From Phallusia mammillata (taxonomy: Eukaryota; Chordata; Ascidiacea; Phlebobranchia; Ascidiidae), in contig QLIY01000370.1 in the NCBI GenBank assembly GCA_003260075.1, forward strand, positions 1-64,000: a stretch of 64,000 bases of DNA, read 5' to 3'. Of the stretch, positions 1 through 10,848 are shown piece after piece; position 1 is the stretch's first letter, and the number at the start of each line of letters is the position of its first letter. Position numbers and translations under genes: made by a program. The notes below the pieces were generated by a model. That model saw only the letters and a list, made by a program, of their open reading frames with translations. It made no database searches and was not told where the DNA came from.

Positions 1-505
1 TTGGTAAAACGTTTGTAACGCACTTTCTACAGTAGACTACAACTCTCAGGCACACTAATTCAACTACAGGCGCATTATTTCTACGCTTGTTATTGTTACC
101 ACGAAATAATAAGAACAAAGACATATTATTTTCAAACAATGCCTACCTTACTGGTGGCACCTTAAATGGGTTAGTTGGAGCAAACATAGAAGTGACACGT
201 AACCCGTTGGATTCAGTAACAGACATTTTGTTATCACTTGTGATTTGTGTGCAAAAATACGGAAATCGCAAAATACCCAAAGGTGTTCGCGTACCACTAG
301 TGGTACGCGTACCACCGGTTGGTAAACACTGTCTTAAATAGTGGTGTTGTGTTGATACTGCGCTAAACTCGATTTCTGATGACCTCTAGCCACATAACGC
401 TTCACAAAACGGTATAGTTGCAGCGCGTCAAGTCATGATCCACCATTTCTTCCATTCGTTAATTTGTGTTCTATAAAGTTTCAACGTTTCTCATCCACTA
501 AGCTA
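1..505. other. Gene-less left edge with a palindrome
   Basis: No open frame here starts at an ATG, has usable splice signals or resembles a known family. The only structure I see is a perfect 22-base palindrome at 288-309, followed by an overlapping 12-base palindrome at 302-313. They share the GTGGTACGCG word with the ends of the hAT-like element at 6626-7606. Confidence 0.6.
288..313. repeat. Nested perfect palindromes
   Basis: The arm CGCGTACCACT (288-298) is followed with no spacer by its exact reverse complement (299-309). GGTACG at 302-307 pairs with CGTACC at 308-313. The word GTGGTACGCG recurs at about 6642 and 7542 in the ends of a hAT-like element, so this is probably a relic of the same repeat family rather than a regulatory operator. 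Confidence 0.75.
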
Positions 506-550
506 GGGTTGCCACACGTCAGGATTTTCCCTGACATGTCAGGGAATTTA

Positions 551-561
551 GGGGGGGGGGG
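551..561. other. G-run replacing 33 bp of an inverted-repeat arm
   Basis: Eleven G lie between AGGGAATTTA and ATGTACTTA. The matching place in the right arm (about 3839-3876, other strand) has roughly 33 ordinary bases between the same two words. The run therefore stands in place of sequence and is probably a gap filler. Confidence 0.6.
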
Positions 562-759
562 ATGTACTTAAAAGTCAGGAATTTAAGAAAAATGTTCCAA
601 CAGAGAAAGTTTTCTTGTAGTTAGCTGCAATCGCATCTATGCCATGAAACGTAAAGAGGTAAACTGGCGGCGCGCAGGTTAACGTAAAAGATTACTGTTA
701 TCGTTTTGCAGTGTGTGTGCGCGCGTAACAATACCTGTTTGTTACTAGTTGTCCGACAA

Positions 760-897
760 TACGCGTTAAATACACAAATAAAAATCCGCGTCTCAAGAAA
801 ACACAGCATTCGATGCTACGTGGGAANTACGCGTTAAATACACAAATAAAAATCCGCTTCGCAAGAAAACACAGCATTCAATGCTACGTGGAAACGT
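760..897. repeat. Near-duplicate pair joined by a single N
   Basis: The segment from TACGCGTTAAATACAC to GCTACGTGGGAA (about 760-826) is repeated at 828 to about 897 with a few substitutions. A single N at 827 forms the joint. The arrangement is the same as at the G-runs, but with the gap written as N. Confidence 0.7.
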
Positions 898-1215
898 GGG
901 AAATTTCATTTGCTGTGTACCTAATATGCACTTAACTAACCTACAACAAAAAGTTGAATGTCGTGAGACATAAAAACGTTTTTACATTGGCATTTTTTTT
1001 CAAAAAAAAGGTCTTTGTGGCTCCCAGTGTTTTTTGTGTGTAAAATTGGTTCGAATGGTTTTTAGAGTGGTAAAGGTTGGCTACTTCTGATATATGTTCT
1101 TATTGTTTCAAGGATAGTAAGAGTAGTGAGCTTAGCCCAATAAACTTAACTAAACAGAAGCCTACGCAGAAAGTTAATTGACAAGGATCAGAGTATCGTA
1201 TCTCACGTTTTGCGC

Positions 1216-1327
1216 GTGTCGCTGTCCGTGTGACTTTCGAATATTCTAAATTTATTCCGGAATAGAAGTGTCGTGTTGCCGTCCGTGTGACTTTCGAATA
1301 TTCTAAATTTATTCCGGAATAAAAGTG
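1216..1327. repeat. Two-copy tandem repeat, about 52 bp
   Basis: A block containing GTCCGTGTGACTTTCGAATA, TTCTAAATTTATTCCGGAATA and AAGTGT occurs twice in tandem. A third copy in reverse orientation lies near 3207-3230 at the inner edge of the right arm of the inverted-repeat element. Confidence 0.7.
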
Positions 1328-1343
1328 TTTGGATCGGTTAACG

Positions 1344-1400
1344 CAGCGGTTCTCAAACTGGGGTCCGCAGTCCTTTAGGGGTCAGTGAGGCAATTTTGCG
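1344..1400. mobile_element. hAT-like terminus, partial
   Basis: CAGCGGTTCTCAAACTGGGG followed by TCCGCAGTCC has the typical form of one end of a Charlie/hAT-type non-autonomous element. I could not place the opposite end or a target-site duplication, so it may be a fragment nested in the larger inverted-repeat element. Confidence 0.4.
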
Positions 1401-1478
1401 GGGAGCGCGAGAAGGTAGAAGTAATTTTATATTCTTATTTGGCGTCAGTTTGTGCAACTGAATAAGTTTAAATCAAAN

Positions 1479-1860
1479 CTAGTGATTTCCATTTGTTTTG
1501 CCACACTTTAAAAACGATATTAAAATAATTGACCATTATATTTGACAGATTCACAACGTTTTGCCATACATACGTAATTGATAGTCCACGACCTAAAACA
1601 AATACACTGTTGTTATATTTAATTGCGTTTATTTATCCAAAGTTGCAATGTCTACTCTAGAACGATGTGTCATTCTTCCCATTTCGTGGAATTTTTATGC
1701 AAAACCATACGTCACTTGGTGAGGTAAAGAGCTATTACTGCGTTACCCTTTGCATAAAATTATTTTTTTGCTGCTGTTTAACTTCCTGGGTTCAAGCGAG
1801 GTAAACTAATGTTCGTTTTCACTTTTTCCTTGACCGATCACATTACAAATCATATACAAA
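1479..1860 (+). repeat. Dispersed repeat, copy 1 (lacks the MITE)
   Basis: From CTAGTGATTTCCATTTG through TTGCCATACATACGTA, TTAATTGCGTTTATTTATCC and onward to about 1860, this matches 4553 to about 5160 at high identity. Copy 2 has an extra 224 bp element inserted, and copy 1 shows the unoccupied site near 1687-1698. Confidence 0.75.
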
Positions 1861-2079
1861 AACAAAACTATANAAGAAGCATCTAACAAGAGTATGTAAG
1901 ATCAACAGGGGTAGATAGCATTTAGGCACAATTTGGTGTTTAATGTAGTATTTCACAGCTTTAACACGACTGACATATACATCCTGTTCGATTGGCAAAT
2001 AGCCCATTCATCGTTATGAAACAATGCGCATTGTTTTAAATGTGTGACAGAATAAAAGCAGCGATTTTCAACAAACGTA

Positions 2080-3100
2080 AAGTCACATGAGTCGCAGTAA
2101 CAGCAATATCAGCAGTACCTCGAACATACTAAAGCGCATGGGACTACATAACTACGAAATATAACCTATTGTTCCCCTAATTGGACTGCATAATGACCTG
2201 CGCACCTGCTACACAATACTACTGTCATCTTGTCTTTTGAAGTGCTCTGTGGATGTATTGTACTTTAAATTTAATCTAGTTAGCTATACATATAAGTTCA
2301 AAGCACTTTTACTGACGTTTCTTTATCTTTTTTGTACCAGGGTGACAACTGAGACACAATTTACGTTACCATTTGTGTTGAAAAACGAAATTAAAGTTGT
2401 TTGCGAAGGTAAGCTTTACATGTACGAACCTTAAATAATTCGAAACTTAGCCTCTAATCTTGGTTTACTACCCAGCGTCTTATATCGGATGCTACTACCG
2501 AATAAAGGAAATTGATCAATCAGTTACGTCTGTAAAATACAAATCCATGACGACTGGATGGTGCGTTTCGTACTGTGAAACAAAGTAAGTGACAAATTTT
2601 TGTTGACCACGCCCCCTCGTAAAACAAGTGTTTCTCCAGTGCCGGAATAAGGGCCTGCTGGCCTGTAGGCACATTTTATAAGTGGCCCGAAAATCAGGGT
2701 TGCCAACTAAAAAATTAGAATTATCAGTGTTGCCAAATCATCGTCACAAAGATAAAGTGGCCTGTACTTTTAACTGGCCTGTAGACACGTCTAATGGTTG
2801 ATCCAGCACTGTGTTTCTTGTGTACACCCATGGGACAGCATCACCAGGCAGGGGGTTCGAGATACATTTTTGAAATGAGAGTTGTTTTGACATATTTTTA
2901 AAGTATAGTTTCAGTGTAATCAGGAATATTTCTCGAATAACATTTTTTGCAGCAAAAGGCTTTGAGTTTTACTATAAGTTACGACAATTGTTTGTTTTTT
3001 TATTTCTGTCAGTCTTTTTAGACAACGGCTGTGAAAAAATTTTAATTCAAAAGGTAAGATGCCTTAGCCATTTCATTAGTCTATTGTGTTTAGAGCTATT
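2080..3100. other. Element interior without recognisable genes
   Basis: This middle part of the inverted-repeat element is AT-rich, with only short frames. Two fragments near 2696-2710 and 2728-2737 carry the word GTTGCCAA and resemble transposon ends (CAGGGTTGCCAAC). No transposase motif is visible. Confidence 0.5.
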
Positions 3101-4108
3101 TACAATATGACGCATAGACTGGATACAAGGTCTCCAAGAGATAAAAGTAAAGCATTAAACTGGCTCTTGCCAGCACAAACGNTTACTTCTATTGCGTAAT
3201 AAAATTAAAATATTCGAAAGTCACACGGACAGCGACCCGAGAAAACGTTAGATACGAACGATACTCTGATCCTTGTTAATTAACTTTCTGCGTAGGCTTC
3301 TGTTTAGTTATTGGAAACAATAAGCACATATATCACGGGTCGCCAACCTTTGCCACTCTAAAAACTATTCGGACCAATTTCAAATTGTCACAGAAAAAAA
3401 ACACTGGGAGCCGCCCTTTTAAAGAGTTTTTTAAATTTGAAATAAAATGCGCCTGTAAAAACGTTTTTATATCTTACGACATTCGACTTTTTGTTGTTAG
3501 TTAATTCCTTGCATATTAGGTACACAGTTACAGCAAATGAAACTTCCCACGTTCCCACGTAGCTTCGAACGCTGTGTATTCTTGAGACGCGGATTTTTAT
3601 TTCTGCATTTAACGCGTATTGTTAGACAACTAGTAACAAACAGGCATTGTCACGCGCGCACACTCACTGCAAAACGAAACAGTCACCGTGTGCGTTAACC
3701 TGCGCGCCGCCAGTTTACCTCTTTACGTTTCGTGGCATAGTAGCGGTTGTAGCTAACTACTAGAAATTTACTCCGTTGGTACATTAATTTCATAGTATAT
3801 CTATATTATCTTCTTAAATTCCTGACATTTAAGTACATTTTAACATTTCTCCCTGACGCAGATTTAAACACTAATTCCCTGACATGTCAGGAAAAATCCT
3901 GACGTGTGGCAACCCAGCTAGCTTGCATTCGAATTTGAAGTAAATACTTTGCCAAATAAGCTGTACCCATAAAACATGTTCTCACGAAATATATAAAGAT
4001 CAACAGTCGGGAAGGAAAAACATCAGTCACAAGTAGTGCTAGACATCTTCGCTTGAAGCAGGTCGTGCTGACGAATTGACTAAAATGGCATTCGTTAATA
4101 CCGTAAGT

Positions 4109-4445
4109 CAGTGGTTCTCTATCTTTCGTGGACCGTGGCCCGCTAAAAGTAACTTTTTGGCCTCGTGCCCCCTTCAAGTAACCCTGTAAGTCGTTTGGCC
4201 CCCTTAAAAATGAAAATTGAAAACTCGTGTTGGAATTAGGTACTAATTTCGGCTTTAAACCGGTCGAACAAAGTATACAAGAATTCATATTCGTAAAAAG
4301 CCTCAATATGGGCAAATAATGTGTGAAATAGTCGATTAAATTAGGGAATAAAGTTATTTGCAACACACACCTAATTATGCGCATTAAAAAAGAAAATGGC
4401 TTTTAGTGAGTGTGGGGGGCCATGGGGCCTGATTGAGAACCACTG
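4109..4445. mobile_element. hAT-type MITE with 8 bp target-site duplication
   Basis: The left end is CAGTGGTTCTCTATCTTTCG and the right end is GATTGAGAACCACTG, forming imperfect terminal inverted repeats. The flanks are CCGTAAGT (4101-4108) and CCGTAAAA (4446-4453), an 8 bp duplication with two mismatches, as expected for an old hAT insertion. At 337 bp, with no long coding frame between the ends, it is non-autonomous. Confidence 0.8.
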
Positions 4446-4552
4446 CCGTAAAATCTTGCTCAGATCCACTAACGATGAAAGCACAACAACAAAATACGTT
4501 ATGTCACAGCAAATGTAAGTAAAAATCAACTTTAAGTGTGAGGGTAGAAAAC

Positions 4553-5160
4553 AACTAGTGATTTCCATTTGTTTTGCCACATTTGAAAACAATATTAAAA
4601 TGACCATTATATTTGACAGATTCACAACGTTTTGCCATACATACGTACTTTATAGTCCACGACCTAAAACAAATACACTGTTGTTATATTTAATCGCGTT
4701 TATTTATCCAAAGTTGCAATGCCCACTCTCATTCTTCCCATTTCGTGCAATTTTTGGTAGAACTACTAACACTGGAATTTGGCTTGCGCCCAGTTTGGTA
4801 GGTGGCGCTTGCGCCCGGTTTGGTAGGTGGCGCAAGAGCATAGGCGTTTTTGGTGCTCACTCAGCAATCATTCTTACCATAAACCCAAATTGCTTAGTCA
4901 GCACCATAAACCCCTATGCTCCGTTGCGCCAAATTCCCAGACCGGGCGCAAGCCAAAGTCCAGTGTTAGTAGCTCTACCGCAATTTTTATGCAAAAACAT
5001 ACGTCACTTGGTGCGGTAAAGAGCTATATCTGCGCTACCCTTTGCATAAAATGATTTTTCGCTGCTGTTTAGCTTCCTTGGTTCAAGCAAGGTAAACTAA
5101 TGTTCGTTTACGCTTTTTTCCGATCACATTACAAATCACATCCAAAAACAAAACTATACC
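4553..5160 (+). repeat. Dispersed repeat, copy 2 (carries a MITE)
   Basis: This is the second copy of the repeat at 1479-1860, interrupted by the MITE at 4756-4979. Identity resumes exactly at the duplicated target GCAATTTTT and continues through TTTGCATAAAAT and GGTTCAAGC. Confidence 0.75.
4756..4979. mobile_element. 224 bp MITE with 9 bp target-site duplication
   Basis: Its ends, GGTAGAACTACTAACACTGG and CCAGTGTTAGTAGCTCTACC, are near-perfect terminal inverted repeats that continue inward through GGCTTGCGCCC / GGGCGCAAGCC. The 9 bp GCAATTTTT lies on both sides (4747-4755 and 4980-4988). The paralogous copy at 1479-1860 has a single GGAATTTTT at this point and no insert. The element also has an internal tandem TTGCGCCCNGTTTGGTAGGTGGCG. 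Confidence 0.9.
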
Positions 5161-5181
5161 GACATGGGCCGGGTTCTGGGT

Positions 5182-5356
5182 ACATTACTGCAGACTTAGG
5201 AACATGACTTTATTGACTTAATTAGTCTAGTTCGACAACGCACAGCGAAAAAAACTCTAATACGGGGGGGGGGACATTACTGCAGACTTAGGAACATGAC
5301 TTTATTGCGTTAATTAGTTTAGTTCGACAACACACAGCGAAAAAACCTCTAATACG
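5182..5356 (+). repeat. Near-duplicate pair across a G-run (83 bp each)
   Basis: 5182-5264 (ACATTACTGCAGACTTAGG to AATACG) is followed by G at 5264-5273, then by the same 83 bp again at 5274-5356 with a handful of substitutions. Only the second copy continues into downstream sequence. Probably unmerged alleles. Confidence 0.75.
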
Positions 5357-5359
5357 CCA

Positions 5360-5747
5360 TTCTTAGGCTTACATGTTACGCTTTAATTAGATAAACAACG
5401 GTTTAAACCACAGTGTATTACGCCGAGACAAACGACGCCAGGCATTCATAGTCTATTCAGTGTACTAATTACCAAACGATGCGGTTCCATGCTTGCATGT
5501 TTGACAGTTATTTTGAATTGATCAAAATAAAATACACTTTTTGCATGGGGGGGGGGGTTCTTTGGCTTACATGTTGCGCTTTAATTAAATAAACAACGGT
5601 TTAAACCGCAACGTGTTACGCCGAGACAAACGACGCCAGGCATTCATAGTCTACATGTATTCAGTGCACTAATTACCAAACGATGCGGTTCCATGCTTGT
5701 TTGACAGTTATTTTGAATTGATCAAAATAAAACACACTTTTTGCATG
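5360..5747 (+). repeat. Near-duplicate pair across a G-run (about 189 bp each)
   Basis: 5360-5547 and 5558-5747 share about 190 bp from TTCTTNGGCTTACATG to TTTTTGCATG and differ by substitutions and small indels. The G-run is at 5547-5557. It directly follows the previous pair. Confidence 0.75.
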
Positions 5748-6625
5748 TCTTCGTGTGCTTTGTAGTCGATTTTGCCGCAAAAATTTCTCGCGTGCTTTTT
5801 AACGAATTTTTCCATATTTTCGTGTGGACCTTCTCCCAAAACTATTAAAGCTACAAGAGTAGCCTACAATCAACTCTTGGACCTTGACTCGAGTTTTAGC
5901 TTGTTAGTGGTGTCTTATTTATTTTATCAGAAAGATTTTCTCCGAGTCAGATTTGTGGGAAAGAGAATACTAAAGGCACAACTAAACACCTAAAAAATGG
6001 GTTTGTAGGCCAAAAGCGTATGTTTAGAGTGCTTTTTTCTATTTGTGGTCATTCAAAAACAGTAGGCTACAACTAACATGGTGATCATAATCCAGTGGAA
6101 ACAATGCTTTTTTGTTGACGAACTTGCAAATATATTACCAAACAAAAATATGTTAAAAAATCATTGAAATGTACTTGACTGTAGATCAAGGCTTGGCAAC
6201 ACGGCCCGCGTGCAACTTTCAAGCGACTCGCGACAACAGTCTATACCTGCGTCATATTTGCGGTCCGTAAGGCCGTGACCGCATTAAAAATTCGTATTTT
6301 TTTCTTTTTTTATGAACAAAATTATAATGTGTGTGTTTGCTTGCGTTAAAACTGTGTCATAGATTTGCATCAGGGTTTACTGTATGACTGGGCCTGCTAT
6401 AGTTAGTATCCTAGGCAAACCTGTCTAAAGGTTAAAGTTTGAGCAAACAAGTACTGCAGTTTACTTGATAATTGCATATATTCACATCGAATCAATACAA
6501 GTTCAAATACCTTAAGTTAAGTTTGCCAAGATTCTTACGTTATTGCATGAGCATCGTTGTTGCCCGCCCCCGCAATATAACTTTTTTGGCCTGCGTATGC
6601 AAAAATGTTGCCCTTTGCTGTAGAC

Positions 6626-7606
6626 CAGGGGTTCCCAACCTGTGGTACGCGAAGGTTTTTCAGGTGGTGGGGGGGGGGTAGAAACCATGCGAAAAAAATT
6701 CATACAAATTATCCAGCTCAAAATGTACCAAGACTGTGAAGATGGAAGGCCATATTAGCGTTTTGCAAATAGGGAAACTCATTTGTATTGAAGAACTTAC
6801 TTTGTTGTTTCAATCGACATCATGTATTGAAAACTAAATATTAAGTTACTTAAAGTAAATGCTCTACTAACTAGACAAGTTGAGTCTACTTGACACAAAC
6901 TGTTCTCTATTCCGGAATTGTCATATACGCACCAGCACTGGCGCTTAATGCAGATTGGTTTCTCAGTGGACGGATCGTAATGTTTAAAAGTTTGAAACTG
7001 ATGTAGAATCTGTTGCGGCCATTAGACCAGGGGTTCCCAACCTGTGGTACGCGAAGGTTTTTCAGGTGGTACGCGAGCAGCTTCAGTTTTTTTTCACAAA
7101 AACCTGGATTCACAACTTTATATTTTATTTACAAGAAAAATTCCCAAAGCCTATTCTTATTGTTACGTAACTATTCCTGTTGTTTCGTATCACTTCGATC
7201 TTCAAAATACAGGTCATGTCAATTGTCAGCAAGAAGCACAGTGCTTTGAAAGGCCGTACAACGTGGCACAGTGGGCGTAAATTATGTCAAATGATTGCTC
7301 TTGATATATATCCTCTACTTTTTTTATAGCTTAAGCTACAAATAGCGTTGAATAATGCTAATTGTAAGGGGGGGGGGCCATGTCAATTGTCAGCAAGAAG
7401 CACAGTTGCTTTGAAAGGCCGTACAACGTGGGGCAGTGGGCGTTAATTATGTCAAATGATTGCTCTTGATATATATCCTCTACTTTTTTATAGCTTAAGC
7501 TACAAATAGCGTTGAATAATGCTAATTGTAAGCTTCAAGAAGTGGTACGCGTGGCAGTACCGAGCGTCCAAGTGGTACCAGATCGTAAAAAGGTGGGGAA
7601 CCCCTG
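6626..7606. mobile_element. Non-autonomous hAT-like element with perfect 8 bp target-site duplication
   Basis: It starts CAGGGGTTCCCAACCTGTGG and ends GTGGGGAACCCCTG, forming terminal inverted repeats. Both flanks are CTGTAGAC (6618-6625 and 7607-7614), an exact 8 bp duplication. A second copy of the left end lies inside at 7028, and a G-run follows the first left end (6669-6678). The as-written interior may therefore be two partly overlapping assemblies of one element. No transposase is seen. Confidence 0.8.
7215..7532 (+). repeat. Near-duplicate pair across a G-run (154 bp each)
   Basis: 7215-7368 and 7379-7532 are almost identical (CATGTCAATTGTCAGCAAG to GCTAATTGTAAG) and flank the G-run at 7368-7377. 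Both lie within the hAT-like element. Confidence 0.8.
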
Positions 7607-7614
7607 CTGTAGAC

Positions 7615-9065
7615 AATAATCATTGGTTTTTAAGTTTCACCAAGCGCAGTTTCCCTCATAAAAATAATAGTAAAAAAAACTTTGGTTTATTAAAAACATA
7701 CAATGTAAACAATAACTTGCTTACAAATTTAAAACATTTGTTTGCATTCGGCCGTTCCACGTAATTGTTGTTCGCCAAATTATTTCCTAATTGTAAGAAA
7801 TACTTCCTACGAAGTCAAAAACAACGCGATCAGTCACAATTCGAAGCCACGACAAAACTGCGACGCTCGCATTAAAATTGAATGCCAGCCCTTTTGTTGG
7901 GTATTAGAAACGGTCCGTGCGATAAATGAGCAAAAATTTGACTTGCGCGATTTCCCGTTGCAGTAAACATGTCGGCCGCATCAGTGACGTGGAAGTCACG
8001 TGACAGCGGAAACAGGCGCATCGGAAACGCACGTTTCCTAAGTCTATCAAGATTTATTGTCGATTTGACGCCGGATACACAACTGAAGTGCGAGTTATTT
8101 ATAACTTCCTATTCTTGATGGAATGTCACTTCATTGCTTTTTGTTGTTTGCGCCGATTTGAAACTGAAACGGAAACTACAATATACAATTCCTTTGCATG
8201 TTTTTTTTCTAATTTATTCAAATTAAGCTTACTAAATCGCAATACAATGTGATTTATTTTATTTAATGCGAAGATATTAAAGATTTATTAAAAGCATCAC
8301 GTGATTGAACAGTTGTCAAGCATATTGCCAATATTTGCAAGTAGCATAATGTCGTCAAAATCAGTAACATAATTTTGAATCCATTTGTGTCCGTCTTGTT
8401 TTAACCAAATTTTTTTATTGGACCTTTATGCAATAAAAGGTTTTCCTAACAGCAACGCTAAGGATCGAAATGTCGATTGATAAAATTGTTTTTTACTCAT
8501 TTTTAAAGATACTTTCTGTTTAAAATGTTTTTTAAACTTTTTTTTTGGACGTTTACTCTTGGCGAATCAAATCAGCGAAAAAAAACTAAACTCTGTTTCC
8601 TATATTGTCTGTGTTTTGGGGGTTATATTTAGGGGGCGTTGGGCAAGTAATCCCGTTTTGGAGCGACAGTTGACATTTTCTGATATAGAACGAAACAAAA
8701 AAAGATTGAACGACCCCCATGACTTGAATTACGGGCTTAACATGAATAATGGAGAATCGGTGGCCCAGAGCACCAGGGTTTTGTGCAATTCAGTGACAGG
8801 GAGGTGACAATGTCATTGAAGGAAGCAAACCAGTGTGCATAATATATCATCTACGGTAGATAAGAGCTCATAATTATACCCGCGTTTCGTATTATAGTTG
8901 TTGCAAAACATACCTGGCAAACACTAGCCGTGACTGTTCAAGAGCAAGAGTAAAGAAAACTCGTTGCTTACACAATCGTAATTTTCCCTGATCTTTCTTT
9001 AAAAACAATTTTCTTTGTGTGCAAATGTTAACAGAACAATAAGCTAATCATTTGAAGAGCTTTTT

Positions 9066-9067
<2 letters not shown>
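7615..9067. other. No gene seen
   Basis: This AT-rich stretch holds only short frames that begin at non-ATG codons and match no family. A small CRE-like patch with TGACGTGG and GTCACGTGAC occurs near 7985-8003. Confidence 0.5.

Positions 9068-9160
<93 letters not shown>
9068..9160. other. 93-base G homopolymer, probable sized gap
   Basis: There are 93 uninterrupted G with no duplicated flanks. The length and purity are unlike the surrounding AT-rich sequence and fit a scaffold gap of estimated size written as G. Confidence 0.6.
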
Positions 9161-9161
<1 letters not shown>

Positions 9162-10848
9162 ATAATGCTAATACCTATTATAGAAAAAACATTTTTTCAC
9201 GAACAAATTCATCTGAACGTTTAAATTGGCTAAAAATTGTAAAAAAAATATATTTTACCCTATTTCAACATCATCACAAACGTTATTTCCTTGATTCGGC
9301 ACGTAAAAAACGTCCATTTGCTCACAACATTCTTTCGCCTGCTTTTGTATTTGTTTTTCCCTGTATTTTGGCTGATAAGGATCTCGAAAAATTTTGCCGT
9401 CTTTTGGTCGAACGTCAACAGTAGGGGGCATACATGATAAGCGACAATAATAAACACCTGCCTAGTTTGAGGGGCTATTTCTGGCACATGAGTTTGTTTA
9501 TTTACCTCTCCAGATCGACTCAACAGTGGCTTTAACAGACCCTGGTGGTGCCTTTGCCTTTTGGAATTGACTTTTCAAGGCTCGTAACGAGATTGCACGG
9601 GCCAAGGTGCGAAAACAAATACTAGGCTAAATATAGCTTGAGCTACTGCTAACTGATCATGTGCGGTAGTTAGATCGTGTGACGAGTGATTAGTTAAGGT
9701 GCATTGCGGTTTGGAAATTATGCAGCGGGTCGGTAAAAAATGCTGGACTGTTGTGCTTTTCTGCAACTATGTGAAGATACGTTTTGGCACAAATAACAAG
9801 TTAGTTTATTTTTGGTGAGGTTTTGCGGCCTAGAAGTCAGGGAAAACTTTGGTTACGACGCGAAATGTTTTTAACGTATGCAACAAATGTCAAGTTACTC
9901 TTAACATTAGAAAAGCTGCTGACATTGTAAATTGAGTGAGTTTAAATGTAGACAACCTAGGTTTGTAGTCGTCAGGTTGGTTTTCCTTAGACGTAAATGC
10001 CAAGAAAGAAGAAACGTTTAACAAATGCAGATGTGGTGGCAAAATTTTTCCACTCAAATAAAAATAGCGAGTAACATATATACCGTTTGTGTCAAACAAC
10101 AGTAAAAAGAATTTGAAAGTGTTAAGTTGTTTTCAAAATATTGTTTTTGTGTTTTCGTGAAGAACTCTTTCTTGCAATAGGGAGTTTAAAATAGTAAAAC
10201 AAAAAACGCAAACGTACAAGAATCTTCTAATATTCAGCAAATAAAACTGGCCGAATAAGAAAACAAAAGTGGTTTGAAAGCGTTTTTGCCAAATATTGCT
10301 ATTGTGTTTTCGTGAAAAAACGTCCAAACCGAAAATACTCTTTCTTTAATAATTGGAGTTGTGCAAAAATTTTCTAATATTTAACAAAAACCTGCAGTAT
10401 GTGCATGAAAACCCGTTCAAAGAGTGAACGAAGTCTTGAATGCACGAATATTGCGGCGGTCATGTGAAAATGCAAGCGCAATGCAGTTTGCCCAAGGCGG
10501 ACTCCGATGCGAAGAAAAGATAAGCGAAGACTGATTAGGCAAGGACGGCCGAAGAGCATTGCCCTGTGTCGGTGCGCGTATTTTTGTCCAAACAGTGTAC
10601 AGCTGGAATTTGTTTATCGAACATTCGGTTCACGTCGCTCGTCGAACTCCGCGGCCGCATCACCGCTAATTATAGAACACCGTCGCGTTCGTTTCTCAAA
10701 AGCGTTTTAGAGGCTGCTGCGTTGAGTGCACCGACAAGGAGCCCCACGTTCGTCCGGAAACAGGATTTTATCAAAACCGCACGACGAGTATCGTTCATTT
10801 CGCGTGTTTATCGCTAGTCCGTGCAACATCTACATGGCGCCCTAAGGT
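9161..10848. other. No gene seen
   Basis: There are no convincing exons. Two diverged copies of a block with ATTGTTTTTGTGTTTTCGTGAA and ATTGCTATTGTGTTTTCGTGAA (about 10140 and 10297) suggest a decayed tandem repeat. 10480-10800 is richer in CG dinucleotides, but I cannot assign a function. Confidence 0.45.

Larger units (their letters stand above)
506..3915. mobile_element. 3.4 kb DNA-transposon-like element with long inverted repeats
   Basis: The left arm (506 to about 1250) starts GGGTTGCCACACGTCAGGA. The right arm (about 3213 to 3915) is its diverged reverse complement and ends GTGTGGCAACCC. The flanks on both sides carry AGCTA (501-505 and 3916-3920), a possible target-site duplication. 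Both arms share a stretch rich in GCGCGCC and the motif TTCGAATATTCTAAATTTATTCC near their inner ends. I see no transposase frame between the arms, so this is a non-autonomous or gutted element, or two elements in opposite orientation. The left arm has a G-run (551-561) where the right arm has about 33 ordinary bases. Confidence 0.7.
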
